Assembly (NCBI GenBank): GCA_949948715.1
Contig: CATLGW010000012.1
Span: forward strand, 1 to 61,440
Direction: 5' to 3'
Origin: an uncultured Lachnospiraceae bacterium
Lineage (GTDB): Bacteria > Bacillota > Clostridia > Lachnospirales > Lachnospiraceae
DNA: 61,440 nt
Under the pieces are notes generated by a model that had not been told where the DNA came from, ran no database searches, and saw only the letters and a list, made by a program, of their open reading frames with translations. This document shows, one piece after another, positions 1-9,876 of this stretch (position 1 is its first letter; the number at the start of each line of letters is the position of its first letter). The position numbers and the translations under genes are program-made.

Positions 1-83
1 TATTAAAGTATGTCCTTTTTATAGAATAACAGAATAATACGGAGCTTTTTCTAAAAATCACATATAAAAACAGCAAAAGTAAA

Positions 84-122
84 GCTGTCGCTTCACGATT
101 TTTCAATCGTTAGTGCGACAGC
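84..122. repeat. Inverted repeat / cruciform, AT-rich left edge
   Basis: An 8-bp outer stem (gctgtcgc at 84-91, gcgacagc at 115-122) encloses an inner 6-bp stem (acgatt 95-100, aatcgt 105-110). There is no T-run directly after either side, so it is not a classic terminator. It could be the terminator of a gene outside the window, or the end of a small transposable element. The 336 bases before metA hold no convincing gene; this hairpin and the repeats at 200-245 are all I see in it. Confidence 0.5.
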
Positions 123-199
123 CCCTTATTGCGACTTTCGTTTTCGCATCAATCTACGTCTGATTGATTATTATATTTAAAGCTCTTTTCTTGTTTTTG

Positions 200-245
200 T
201 TACTACACCATTTTTCAAAAGTTACTACACCATTTACTACACCAT
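200..245. repeat. Three copies of a 12-bp direct repeat
   Basis: TTACTACACCAT occurs at 200-211, 222-233 and 234-245; the last two copies abut. The stretch is AT-rich, unlike the following metA gene. One minus-strand frame reads through the repeats without a stop for about 35 codons but has no start codon. It could be a vestigial coding end, iteron-like sites, or the scar of a mobile element ending near metA. Confidence 0.6.
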
Positions 246-336
246 TTTGGCATAGAATAGCATTGATTTACATAGAAATACATTGTTTACCCAAAACTCC
301 CAAAACCGCGCAAACATCAGGTTTTTCGGACTTTTC

Positions 337-1242
337 CTACAGTTCATAGGGCGTCATCTGGTACACATAGTAATTCAGCCAATTGCTGTAGAGATTGTTG
401 CTGTGGGCGCGCCACTGAAGAAGGGGGCGCGCATTGGGATCATCCTCAGGGTAGTAATTGTAGGGAATCTGTATGGGCAGTCCCTTCTTCAGATCCCGTT
501 GATACTCATTGTGCAGGGTATAGCGGTCATACTCCGGATGGCCGTTTACGAAAATCTTCCTCCCCTCCTGGGCAATCGCCAGAAACACTCCCGCCTCCGC
601 CGATTCCGCCAGCACCGTCAACTCCCCGCAGGCATGAATTTCCTCCGCCCCGGTCTCCGTATGTCTGCTGTGGGGGGCCAGAAAAATATCGTCAAACCCC
701 CGCACCAGGGGCACCTTTCTGTTGGAAACCCTGTGCTCATACACTCCGAAGAGCTTTTTCGGAAGCTGTCTCTTGTTGATCCCGTAATAATGGTAGAAGC
801 CTGCCTGAGCCGCCCAGCAGATATGCAGCGTGGAGGTCACATGGCTCTCTGCCCAGTCCAGGATCCCGCAGGTCTCCTGCCAATAGTCCACCTCCTCGAA
901 GGATACGTCCTCCACCGGCGCCCCGGTGATTATCAGTCCGTCGTACTTGTTCTCCCGCACCTCGTCGAAGGTGGTGTAAAACTTGTTCAGATGGCTGGCC
1001 GGCGTATTCAGGGAAACATGACTCTTTGCATGCATAAAGGTGACGTCCACCTGCAGAGGCGTGTTGGACAGAGCGCGCAAAAGCTGGAGCTCCGTATCCT
1101 GCTTCACGGGCATATTGTTCAATATCAGCACCTGCAAAGGCCTGATATCCTGATGCATGGCCCTGCACTCATCCATGACAAAAATATTTTCATTCTCCAG
1201 TATTTCCCTTGCGGGCAATTCCCTCTGTACTCTGATCGGCAT
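337..1242 (-). CDS. metA: Homoserine O-acetyltransferase (MetA family)
   Basis: Acylates the hydroxyl of homoserine in methionine synthesis. The 301-residue protein spans the whole MetA family. The nucleophile Cys142 (HICWAAQAG) and the His235/Glu237 pair (GHPEYDR) are present. Residue 111 is Glu (TGAPVED); in this family Glu at 111 goes with acetyl-CoA and Gly with succinyl-CoA, so acetyl-CoA is the likely donor even though the fold is that of the enteric succinyltransferase. The start has an AGGAAA ribosome binding site. I see no SAM riboswitch in the 47 bases between it and ligA. Confidence 0.93.
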   Translation of the reverse strand: MPIRVQRELPAREILENENIFVMDECRAMHQDIRPLQVLILNNMPVKQDTELQLLRALSNTPLQVDVTFMHAKSHVSLNTPASHLNKFYTTFDEVRENKYDGLIITGAPVEDVSFEEVDYWQETCGILDWAESHVTSTLHICWAAQAGFYHYYGINKRQLPKKLFGVYEHRVSNRKVPLVRGFDDIFLAPHSRHTETGAEEIHACGELTVLAESAEAGVFLAIAQEGRKIFVNGHPEYDRYTLHNEYQRDLKKGLPIQIPYNYYPEDDPNARPLLQWRAHSNNLYSNWLNYYVYQMTPYEL

Positions 1243-1289
1243 ATCGTTTCCTCGCTTCCTTACTGCGGACCCGGGCCCTCCTTGGGGCC

Positions 1290-3257
1290 TCAGTCCATAT
1301 ATTGTTTCAAAAACTCCTCCTCCGTGAGGATGGGCACCTGCAATTCCTTGGCTTTTTTGTTCTTAGCGGAGGTGGAGGTATTGTCATTGTTGATCAGGCA
1401 GGTGGTCTTTCCCGTGACGCTCCCCGTCACCTTCCCCCCCTTTGCCTCTATCTCTTCCTTCAGCTCGTTTCTGCTGCCGTAACCCTTCAGACTGCCCGTA
1501 ATGACAAAGCTAAGCCCCGCCAGCGTCTGGCTGTCCTGATCTACCTGAGGCTTTTCTATGGTCAGCTCCGGCAGAAGTCTGTCCAGCCTGGCCCTGTTTT
1601 CCTCATCCTTCATATACTCCACAAAGGAAGCCGCAATGACTTCCCCCACGCCGTCTATGACGCTCAGAGTCTCTACATCGGCATCCCGCAGCCGCTCCCA
1701 GTCATAGTCAAAATAACGGCACAGCATTTTCGCGTTGGCCACCCCGATATTCTCGATGCCCAGAGCGTAAAGCAGCCGGGGAAGCGTAGTGCTGCGGGAG
1801 GCATTGACGCTGTCCATCAGATTCCGGTAGGACTTCTCCCCGAAGCCCTCCATCTGAGTGATGACCTCCTCATAGCGGTCCAAATGATACAAATCGGCGT
1901 ATTCCCGAAGAAAGCACTGATCTATGAACTTCTCCAGCGTGGCCTCCGAGAGCCCCTCTATATTCATGGCGTCACGGCTGGCAAAGAGCGTAAAGGCCTT
2001 GACGCTCTTTGCGGCACATTTCTCATTGGTGCAGTACAGCGACTGCACCTCGTTTACCTGTCTGATCTGAGTGGGCTTGCCGCAGACCGGACAGAATTCG
2101 GGAATCTCCACGGTATCGCTCCCGGTCAGATTTTCCGCAATCTGGGGAATAATCATGTTTGCCTTATAAACGGTGATGCGGTCCCCGATTCCCAGCCTTA
2201 ATCCCCGCAAAATACTGATATTGTGGACGGAAGCGCGGCTCACCGTGGTGCCCTCCAGCTCCACCGGTTCAAAGATGGCCACCGGATTAATGAGCCCGGT
2301 GCGGCTGGCGCTCCACTCAATCTCCCGAAGGGTCGTCTCCTGCAGCTCGTCCGCCCACTTAAAGGCAATGGAATTTCTGGGAAACTTGGCTGTCCTGCCA
2401 AGGGAATCCCCATAGGCAATATCGTCGTAGAGCAACACCAAGCCGTCCGAGGGGATATCATACTCCTCAATCCTGCCCTCAAACTCCGAGACGGCATCCA
2501 GTATCGTGTCCTCCGACACCATCCGGTAGTCCACCACCTCAAAGCCCTGCTCCTTGAGAAACCGAAACTGGACCTCCCTGGAATTCCCGAAATCCACACC
2601 CTCCGCCGCAACCAGAGCGTAGGCGAAAAAGCGCACATTTCGCCTGGCCGTATTTTCGCTGTTTAACTGCCGGACGGAACCGCTGCAGAGATTCCTCGGA
2701 TTCTTGTACTTTTCCTCCCCGCCGGGAATTTCCCGGTTAATTCTCTCAAAATCGGAATAGCTGATCACGGCCTCCCCCCGCACCACCAGCTCCCCCTGAT
2801 AGGAAATCTGATAGGGCAGGTTCTTGAAGGTTTTGGCGTTGCCTGTCACCACCTCCCCGATCTCCCCGTTTCCTCTGGTGACCGCCTTCGCCAGCTTCCC
2901 CTCTCTGTAGGTCAGCACCACGGTCAGGCCGTCCAGCTTCCAGCTCAGAATGCCGTTCTTCCCCTGAAGCCAGCTCCTTAGCTCCTCACGGCTCTTTGTC
3001 TTCCCCAGAGACAACATAGGACTCACATGGCGCTCCTTGGGAAGCTCCTCCACCGCCTCATACCCAACGCTCACAGTGGGACTTCCAGACAGAATAACGC
3101 CCGTTTCTTTCTCCAGGGCTTCCAGCTCATCGCACAGCCTGTCGTACTCAAAATTGCTCATAAGCTCTCTGTCCTGGGCATAATACGCCCGGGACGCCTC
3201 ACTCAGAACCTTTGTCAGCTCCTTCATCCGTTCTATCTTAGCTTCCTGCATTTCCAT
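1290..3257 (-). CDS. ligA: NAD-dependent DNA ligase LigA
   Basis: Seals nicks in replication and repair using NAD. The 655-residue protein has the full order: Ia/adenylation domain with the adenylated Lys107 (SWKLDG), OB fold, a four-Cys zinc finger (Cys389, 392, 409, 414), helix-hairpin-helix repeats and a C-terminal BRCT domain from about residue 580 (LAGLSFVITGSLKGYGSRNE). The length is slightly short of the usual ~670. It is the first gene of a short same-strand run with metA downstream. Confidence 0.96.
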   Translation of the reverse strand: MEMQEAKIERMKELTKVLSEASRAYYAQDRELMSNFEYDRLCDELEALEKETGVILSGSPTVSVGYEAVEELPKERHVSPMLSLGKTKSREELRSWLQGKNGILSWKLDGLTVVLTYREGKLAKAVTRGNGEIGEVVTGNAKTFKNLPYQISYQGELVVRGEAVISYSDFERINREIPGGEEKYKNPRNLCSGSVRQLNSENTARRNVRFFAYALVAAEGVDFGNSREVQFRFLKEQGFEVVDYRMVSEDTILDAVSEFEGRIEEYDIPSDGLVLLYDDIAYGDSLGRTAKFPRNSIAFKWADELQETTLREIEWSASRTGLINPVAIFEPVELEGTTVSRASVHNISILRGLRLGIGDRITVYKANMIIPQIAENLTGSDTVEIPEFCPVCGKPTQIRQVNEVQSLYCTNEKCAAKSVKAFTLFASRDAMNIEGLSEATLEKFIDQCFLREYADLYHLDRYEEVITQMEGFGEKSYRNLMDSVNASRSTTLPRLLYALGIENIGVANAKMLCRYFDYDWERLRDADVETLSVIDGVGEVIAASFVEYMKDEENRARLDRLLPELTIEKPQVDQDSQTLAGLSFVITGSLKGYGSRNELKEEIEAKGGKVTGSVTGKTTCLINNDNTSTSAKNKKAKELQVPILTEEEFLKQYMD

Positions 3258-3293
3258 CGCCTTGCCCCTTGCTTATACTATTTCACCCGTTAT

Positions 3294-4025
3294 TTATCCT
3301 CTTGGGCGGCGTTCTGCAAGGCCTGCGTCATAATACAGCGCCTCCAGCTCCCCGCCCTTTATCTCGCGGTATTCTCCGGGCTTTAGTTCTCCCAGCCAAA
3401 TGCCCATAACCCGCACGCGCTTCAGCGCCGTAACCTGATAGCCGCACTCCCGGCACATCCGCCGAATCTGTCGGTTCAGCCCCTGGGTCAGGATGATTTG
3501 AAATGTATATTTTCCGATTTTCTTAGGTCTACAGGCCCTGGTGATGACATCCAGCTCTCTCAAATAAATACCACCCGCCATTTTTTGTAAAAAATCAGTT
3601 GTTATCTCTTTGTTAACCTTGACCAAATACTCCTTTTCATGCCGATTGGCCCCCCGCATCATGGCATGAATCAGTTCTCCGTCGTTTGACAGGAGCATTA
3701 ACCCCTCCGAGTCCTTATCCAGACGCCCGGCGTATGTCACCCGCACCGGATAGGATATCATATCGTTAATCTTTTTCTCCGCATGAGGGTCTCTCTCGGT
3801 GCAGGTCACCCCTATGGGCTTATAGAAAGCCAGCACTCTGTGCTTCTTTGGCCCCTCCAGAGGCTTTCCGGCGACGCGGATTTCCTCATGGCCGCACACC
3901 GTCTGCCCCAGGGTTCCCACGCGCCCGTCTACGGTGACCTCGCCGCGCTCTATCAGCCTGTCTGCGTCCCTGCGGGAGCACACGCCGCACTGAGCCAAAT
4001 ATTTATTCAACCGTACCTGTTCCAT
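3294..4025 (-). CDS. 23S rRNA pseudouridine synthase, RluB/RluF type
   Basis: Isomerises uridine to pseudouridine in rRNA. An N-terminal S4 RNA-binding domain (residues ~1-60, VRLNKYLAQCGVCSRRDADR) is followed by the RsuA/RluB catalytic domain with the catalytic Asp103 in GRLDKDSEGL. The C-terminal NRQIRRMCRECGY motif matches RluF/RluB. Its start lies inside the last codons of the upstream RNase H gene (23-bp overlap), suggesting translational coupling. Which uridine is modified cannot be read from the sequence. Confidence 0.9.
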   Translation of the reverse strand: MEQVRLNKYLAQCGVCSRRDADRLIERGEVTVDGRVGTLGQTVCGHEEIRVAGKPLEGPKKHRVLAFYKPIGVTCTERDPHAEKKINDMISYPVRVTYAGRLDKDSEGLMLLSNDGELIHAMMRGANRHEKEYLVKVNKEITTDFLQKMAGGIYLRELDVITRACRPKKIGKYTFQIILTQGLNRQIRRMCRECGYQVTALKRVRVMGIWLGELKPGEYREIKGGELEALYYDAGLAERRPRG

Positions 4026-4713
4026 ATACCTTCATTTCCTCAAGCCGTTTCACTCCGGGCACCCCGTTTCCCTCGGTGAGGCCCCTCTTTGCCGTCTGAT
4101 CCGCCAGCTCATTGAACAACACATTTGTATGGGCCGCCACCTTGGTGAAACTCAGGCGTATCCCGCCGCTCCACCCCCGCATGGCCCTGGCGTACTTCTG
4201 GGTGAGCTCTGTCTTGCTGCGCCATGCTCCCGTGACCCACTTCTCTATCCCCTCATAATCGTAAAATATCTCCACCGCCTCAAAGCCGTTGACTATGGCA
4301 AACCGGGTGGCATACATGGCCCCCAGCATCTCCCCCGTCACATTCCTCTGGGCCAGAGACTGGGGATTGTCCCCGTTCCCGTACTCCGTGTAGATGCGCC
4401 CGTCTGACAGGATAAAGACACAGCCGAAAGCATACTTTTTCAGAGCATGACTGTAGCTGCCGTCCACATAGGCGAACAGGGCGCCCCGGGGAGGGAGATC
4501 CCCCGCCCCAAGGCGGAACTCCTCCCTCTCCTGCAAGGCCTGACCTCTCTCCGAAGTCTCCTCCCCCAGATAGCCCAGGGCCTCCTCCCTGTGGGCAAAG
4601 CCCTTGTACTCCGCCCCCGGAACCCCATCCACCTGGGCTCTGCACTCCTCCCAGGTCAAGAAAACACCTGTTTTTTTTCCTTTTTTTACCGCATAATACT
4701 TTTTTGCCGCCAT
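4003..4713 (-). CDS. Ribonuclease H with viroplasmin-type N-terminal domain
   Basis: Degrades RNA in RNA-DNA hybrids. Residues ~1-50 (KKYYAVKKGKKTGVFLTWEECRAQV) form the caulimovirus-viroplasmin-like hybrid-binding domain. From ~78 comes the RNase H fold with the acidic catalytic set visible in YVDGSY, VTGEML, FYDYEG and NELADQTAK. At 236 residues it is the common clostridial RNase HI form. Its 3' end overlaps the pseudouridine synthase start. Confidence 0.9.
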   Translation of the reverse strand: MAAKKYYAVKKGKKTGVFLTWEECRAQVDGVPGAEYKGFAHREEALGYLGEETSERGQALQEREEFRLGAGDLPPRGALFAYVDGSYSHALKKYAFGCVFILSDGRIYTEYGNGDNPQSLAQRNVTGEMLGAMYATRFAIVNGFEAVEIFYDYEGIEKWVTGAWRSKTELTQKYARAMRGWSGGIRLSFTKVAAHTNVLFNELADQTAKRGLTEGNGVPGVKRLEEMKVYGTGTVE

Positions 4714-4723
4714 CTCCCTGTCC

Positions 4724-5350
4724 CTAACCGCGAATGAAATTGGTCTTCACGACGGGCTCTCTCTCTGGGAAATTCACCCCGCCAAACTTCCCTGCCTCAA
4801 TACACTTGAGCAGCCAGGCCATGTTGTTTCCCAGAGTGCGCATGGTCTGCATTCCCTCCAGATCCTGCTTCACCTCCTCGGGTGTATTGCCGTGGACCAT
4901 ATTCCAGTATTGGCTGGACACGATGGGCATACAGTTCATGGTAAAGTATTTGTTCAACTGATCAAAGGTGGAGGAAGCTCCGCCCCGCCTGCAGCTCACC
5001 ACGCAGGCGCCGGGTTTTCCCTGGAACGCCGCGCCCTTCCCGTAGAAGGCCCGGTCTAAAAAGGAGGTGATGGCTCCGGATGCGGAAGCATAGTGCACCG
5101 GAGACCCAAACACAAATCCGTCCGCACTCCTTGCCTTCTCCACGAAGTCGTTTACGCCGTCTCCCTCCCGAAAGCATTTTCCCGTCTTGGTGCAAGCCCC
5201 GCAGCCGTTGCATCCGGCCACGGGATTGACTCCAATCTGTATGAACTCCGTCTCAATTCCGTTCCTGTTCAGGGCTCCCGCCACCTCCTCCAGGGCGGTG
5301 TAAGTACATCCCCTGGCCCGGGAACTTCCGTTTACCAACAAAACCTTCAT
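4724..5350 (-). CDS. Flavodoxin-family NAD(P)H-dependent FMN oxidoreductase
   Basis: Flavodoxin fold starting VLLVNGSSRARGCTYTAL, the phosphate-binding loop of NADPH-dependent FMN reductases, followed by a cysteine cluster (GCNGCGACTKTGKC) and the FGSPVHYASASG motif typical of iron-sulfur flavoproteins and azoreductase-like enzymes. I chose the ATG at 5350 rather than one nine codons upstream because a GGAGG site lies 9 bases before it. The substrate is unknown; electron carrier or quinone/nitro reductase roles are common in the family. Confidence 0.85.
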   Translation of the reverse strand: MKVLLVNGSSRARGCTYTALEEVAGALNRNGIETEFIQIGVNPVAGCNGCGACTKTGKCFREGDGVNDFVEKARSADGFVFGSPVHYASASGAITSFLDRAFYGKGAAFQGKPGACVVSCRRGGASSTFDQLNKYFTMNCMPIVSSQYWNMVHGNTPEEVKQDLEGMQTMRTLGNNMAWLLKCIEAGKFGGVNFPEREPVVKTNFIRG

Positions 5351-5403
5351 CTTCCTGTCCTCCTTGATACAAAGCATGATTTTAAATCTACAGACTGCAG
5401 AGT

Positions 5404-5943
5404 TTACTGCGGCAAATCCACAATCAGCGGCTCGTGATGCACCGCCGGAAGAAATTTTTCCAGCACATCCTCCGTCCTGAGCTTCAGACTGGAGGTGTTG
5501 ACACAGGGATGGCAGCCCATATACTCGGCCTCCGCCACCGGCTTGTCAATCAAAAGCCTCACATGATTCTCTCTGTCGTTCATCAGCCCCATCACAGACA
5601 CCGCGCCGGGAAGTATGTGAAGGTATTCCTCCATAAATTCCGGCTCCGCAAAGGACAGCCTGGCGCTTCCGATCTGTCCGGACAGGTCCTTCGTCTTAAA
5701 AGCCTTATCCCCCGGCATCATCAGCAGATAAAACTGCGTCTTCTGTCTGTTGCACAAAAAGAGATTCTTGCAGATCAAGGTATCCAAAACCCGGTCGATC
5801 TCATTGCACGCCTCCATATTGTCCGCCGGAGCGTGATCCGTGCGCTCATATGATATTCCCAGCCGGTCAAGCAGATCGTACACCGCCATCTCCCGCTGCT
5901 GCCTCCCTGCGCTGTCCCGGGGCCTTCCCTCGTAAAGTTCCAT
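5404..5943 (-). CDS. YbaK/ProX-type aminoacyl-tRNA deacylase
   Basis: Trans-editing protein that hydrolyses mischarged tRNA, of the YbaK/ProRS-INS fold (LGISYERTDHAPA at the N terminus, KTKDLSGQIGSARLSFA, and the GCHPCVNTSSLKL strand near the C terminus). The ~179-residue form resembles PrdX/ProX, which act on Ala-tRNA(Pro). The ATG at 5943 is preceded by GAGGAAA; the frame extends upstream but without a convincing site. The exact mischarged substrate is an inference. Confidence 0.85.
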   Translation of the reverse strand: MELYEGRPRDSAGRQQREMAVYDLLDRLGISYERTDHAPADNMEACNEIDRVLDTLICKNLFLCNRQKTQFYLLMMPGDKAFKTKDLSGQIGSARLSFAEPEFMEEYLHILPGAVSVMGLMNDRENHVRLLIDKPVAEAEYMGCHPCVNTSSLKLRTEDVLEKFLPAVHHEPLIVDLPQ

Positions 5944-6061
5944 AGCCTGTTTCCTCGCAATTCCGGATTGTGCTTTTACGCTCATAAAAGTATACCACAA
6001 AAAAATCTCCCCCGCAAGAACCGGAAAGGCCCAAGCGCAGGAGAAGACGGCCCCGGGCGTG

Positions 6062-6101
6062 AAAAGCGGCGGGACCGCCACATTAACGCGACAGCCCCGC
6101 C
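6062..6101 (-). terminator. Possible terminator after gdhA
   Basis: Read on the minus strand, GGCGGG and CCCGCC pair across a ~22-base loop and are followed by GCTTTTC. The stem is short and the T-run weak, so this is tentative. It falls 36 bases after the gdhA stop. Confidence 0.35.
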
Positions 6102-6137
6102 GATATTCCTGAAAAACTCTATCCCAAAATCACATCC

Positions 6138-7502
<1,365 letters not shown>

Positions 7503-7536
7503 TTAATGTAAGATACTAATTCCTGTCCCACGCTCT

Positions 7537-7565
7537 ATTATAAAGCCTGGGCCTCAATTTCACAA
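7537..7565 (-). promoter_or_regulatory. Sigma-A-type promoter for gdhA
   Basis: On the minus strand TTGTGA (7565-7560) and TATAAT (7542-7537) are separated by 17 bp, a near-consensus housekeeping promoter about 50 bases before the gdhA start. No obvious operator dyad overlaps it. The remaining gap to 7675 is AT-rich and without a gene. Confidence 0.65.
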
Positions 7566-7675
7566 CAAACTTTATTACTGTAATTTGTAAAAGTTTTTTT
7601 GGGGTTTTTATACAAGTTGCACAAGAAATTATACATGTATACAATTACACACTCTTTTTCCGGTCCCTCAGATGA

Positions 7676-8107
7676 CTAGAGATAATCCTTCAGCGTGGCA
7701 ATATGCCTTTCCTCCAGGGCGATAAGCTCCCTTGCGAGAGAGACTGTCTTCTCCCCCGCCTCCTCGTTGTGCTTCAGGGCCTTTTCCATCTCCACAATGC
7801 CGTTGTTGCTCTCCCGGATCATCAGCTCGGCAATATGGCTGGTGCTGGTGTTGAGAAGCGTATTGTAGTTGAGTCCTGCCCTCAGCTTGACGTCGGAGAG
7901 GTAATTCCCCCGGTAGGGCTCCGCCTTGGCGTTGATCAGCTCCCTGGTGGCCTCATTGTGAAGCTCTGAATATTTCAGGGACTGCCTGGACATCTGCATG
8001 GCCAGTTGATCGTCGTAAACCTTTGCGGAAACGGCGTCAATGGCCTTCATTCCCATCTCCGTATTCCTCTGTATCTCCCGGTACACCCTGACCTCCTGCG
8101 ATTTCAT
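7676..8107 (-). CDS. Uncharacterised helical protein, 143 aa
   Basis: I do not recognise the family. The ATG at 8107 has GGAGG seven bases upstream; the longer frame reaching 8362 is low-quality and runs over a terminator, so I reject it. The protein has no signal peptide or membrane segment. It reads as several amphipathic helices rich in Glu, Lys, Ala and Arg (for example EMEKALKHNEEAGEKTVSLARELIALEERHIATL), which suggests a ferritin-like or coiled-coil bundle, but no metal-ligand pattern is clear. It follows the SH3-domain gene but is separated from it by a terminator. Confidence 0.7.
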   Translation of the reverse strand: MKSQEVRVYREIQRNTEMGMKAIDAVSAKVYDDQLAMQMSRQSLKYSELHNEATRELINAKAEPYRGNYLSDVKLRAGLNYNTLLNTSTSHIAELMIRESNNGIVEMEKALKHNEEAGEKTVSLARELIALEERHIATLKDYL

Positions 8108-8243
8108 ATATCCTCCGTTCCGCCGCCCCAGCGGCACAAAAAAGCTGTCCACATACCTTCTGTAGACAGCATCCCCATTTCTCTCTCCGCTATGCACCGG
8201 CAAAAAAACGCGCCTCCAAATTCCTCCCCCAAATATTATAAAA

Positions 8244-8284
8244 ATCGGCACAGGACACCTTTTACCGATGGTCCCTGTGCCGAT
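8244..8284 (-). terminator. Rho-independent terminator of the SH3-domain gene
   Basis: A perfect 11-bp stem (ATCGGCACAGG 8244-8254 and its complement 8274-8284) is followed on the minus strand by TTTTTATAAT. It lies 20 bases after the SH3-domain gene and isolates the 143-aa gene as its own transcription unit. Confidence 0.85.
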
Positions 8285-8304
8285 ACGCGCAATACACGCA
8301 TTCC

Positions 8305-9570
8305 TCACTGTACATAATCCGCTTTCACATACCCGATCTGGCCGCTGTAATTGATCTTGCACCAGCCGTTCTCATTGGCCAGCAGCTCCACAGATTCTCC
8401 TCCGGGCAAAACGCCCAGCCTCTCGGCCGTCTCGCTGGCGGAAGCCCTCACATTCACGGTGGTGGTGGCCGTCACAGTGCCGATAGCCGCCACACCCTCG
8501 GCGCTCTCAACCAGCTCCAAAAATTCCGATTTGATGTAACCCTCCTGGCCCTCATACAGCACCTTGCTCCAGCCGTTCACCCGCTGCTCCAGCACCTGTA
8601 TGCTCTCGCCTCCGGCAACCTTTCCGAGCTTGTCCGCATTTTCACTGTCGGAATTTCTCACATTGACCGTAGTGGTGGCCTTGGCAAACTGCGTGGCAGG
8701 CGCAGTGGGCGCTGCAGGTTCTTCCGGACTGCCCGAAGCAGGCTCGCCAGACGCGGGCTCACCTCCCTCCGCCGGAGGCTCCTGTACCGGCTCGCCGCCC
8801 TCCGGGGGCGCCGAAGCCATATTCTGCTGCGCAATAAGCTCTCCTACCGCCGTACTCACACAAGTATCCAGCTCACTTAAGAATACGAAGGCCTCCGGGC
8901 GCTGGCGCATCAGCTCATTATACTCAGCGGTGACCCGATTGTTAAACACCACCACGTCATCCTGCTCGCTGACCGCCGCGATGTAATCCTTTACCTCCTG
9001 GCTGAACTCTCCCCTCATAATATAGTAGCCGTTGGGATCGTTCGTATTAATCAATAGAGTCTGATAACCGGGAACCTCCTCGTCCCGCCCCTCAAACATC
9101 ACCCGGTAATACACATAGGCCAGGGTAGTGCCCGCCTCCAGACCCGGCTTGGTGTAAATCTCGAGAGCGGGATAGGACGCAATATACTTGGACGTCTCCT
9201 GAAAGCGCAACAAATCCTGGTTTGTCACCTCATCGCAGAGGGCGGAGATGGTCTCCGTGTCCCCCGCCTGGCGAGCGCCGTAATAAGTGGTGATCAGATC
9301 GGTGATTCCCTGGTCCGTATTCTCCTGCAGCAACACCTCCCCCACGCCGACCTGCTCCGAAGGCGCGGCGGAATCCTGGGTTCCCTGCATATCCTGAGAC
9401 CCCTGGGAAATTTCCTCCCCGGGCACCGTCTGAGCCTCCTCGTTGGAATTCCGAGAGCTGAGGGCCACCGTCACCGTCACCGCCGCAGCGGCGATTACGA
9501 TCACCGGAAACAAAATCTTGCTGTGCTGTATCACATAGTCCACAATTGACTTCCATTTGTCCTGCTTCAT
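8305..9570 (-). CDS. Membrane-anchored protein with two bacterial SH3 domains
   Basis: 421 residues. A single N-terminal membrane segment (~residues 17-36, ILFPVIVIAAAAVTVTVAL) is followed by a Ser/Gln/Glu-rich linker, a ~160-residue NTF2-like or uncharacterised extracellular region (LITTYYGARQAGDTETISALC), a proline/glycine/glutamate low-complexity spacer (~250-290), and two SH3b repeats (TTTVNVRNSDSENADKLGKV and TTTVNVRASASETAERLGVL). SH3b pairs typically bind cell-wall peptides. No hydrolase domain is visible, so this looks like a wall-sensing or scaffold protein. Function is inferred from domains only. Confidence 0.8.
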   Translation of the reverse strand: MKQDKWKSIVDYVIQHSKILFPVIVIAAAAVTVTVALSSRNSNEEAQTVPGEEISQGSQDMQGTQDSAAPSEQVGVGEVLLQENTDQGITDLITTYYGARQAGDTETISALCDEVTNQDLLRFQETSKYIASYPALEIYTKPGLEAGTTLAYVYYRVMFEGRDEEVPGYQTLLINTNDPNGYYIMRGEFSQEVKDYIAAVSEQDDVVVFNNRVTAEYNELMRQRPEAFVFLSELDTCVSTAVGELIAQQNMASAPPEGGEPVQEPPAEGGEPASGEPASGSPEEPAAPTAPATQFAKATTTVNVRNSDSENADKLGKVAGGESIQVLEQRVNGWSKVLYEGQEGYIKSEFLELVESAEGVAAIGTVTATTTVNVRASASETAERLGVLPGGESVELLANENGWCKINYSGQIGYVKADYVQ

Positions 9571-9694
9571 AAATAACCTTTCCTGTCGCTCTATCCATAA
9601 CCTGTCCGGACGATACCTTCACATACCCTTTAACTAAGCACAGCACATCTTCGATGTGCTGGTCTGTCCTGTTAAACAGCAGGTCTGTAAAATA

Positions 9695-9813
9695 TCAGGG
9701 TGATGTAAAATGCATCCGGCAGGAATCGAACCTGCATTAAAGGCGTCGGAGGCCTTCGTTCTATCCATTAGACTACGGATGCAAATTGTTACAAATTTAT
9801 TACATCACCCTGA
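9695..9813. repeat. 14-bp inverted repeat bracketing tRNA-Arg
   Basis: TCAGGGTGATGTAA at 9695-9708 is exactly complementary to TTACATCACCCTGA at 9800-9813. The tRNA gene sits wholly between the arms, 2 bases from one and 17 from the other. A second small hairpin (agcacatc at 9642-9649, gatgtgct at 9653-9660) lies just downstream. The arms could pair in the precursor transcript to present the tRNA on a stalk for processing. Confidence 0.7.
9711..9782 (-). tRNA. tRNA-Arg (anticodon CCG)
   Basis: A 72-base cloverleaf with acceptor stem GCATCCG/CGGATGC and discriminator A. The anticodon arm has stem AAGGC/GCCTT and loop CTCCGAC, giving anticodon CCG that reads CGG. The T arm is GCAGG-TTCGATT-CCTGC. 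CCA is not encoded. It is enclosed by a perfect 14-bp inverted repeat. Confidence 0.95.
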
Positions 9814-9876
9814 ATATCATAACACATAACTTCCGGAATGTCTACCTAGTTTTTCGGAAATTTAAAGAAATATTTT

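Noticed and set aside
8108..8362. N-terminal extension of the 143-aa gene to 8362
   Set aside because: It would run through a strong terminator and into the SH3-domain gene, and its residues look non-coding; the ATG at 8107 has a GGAGG site.
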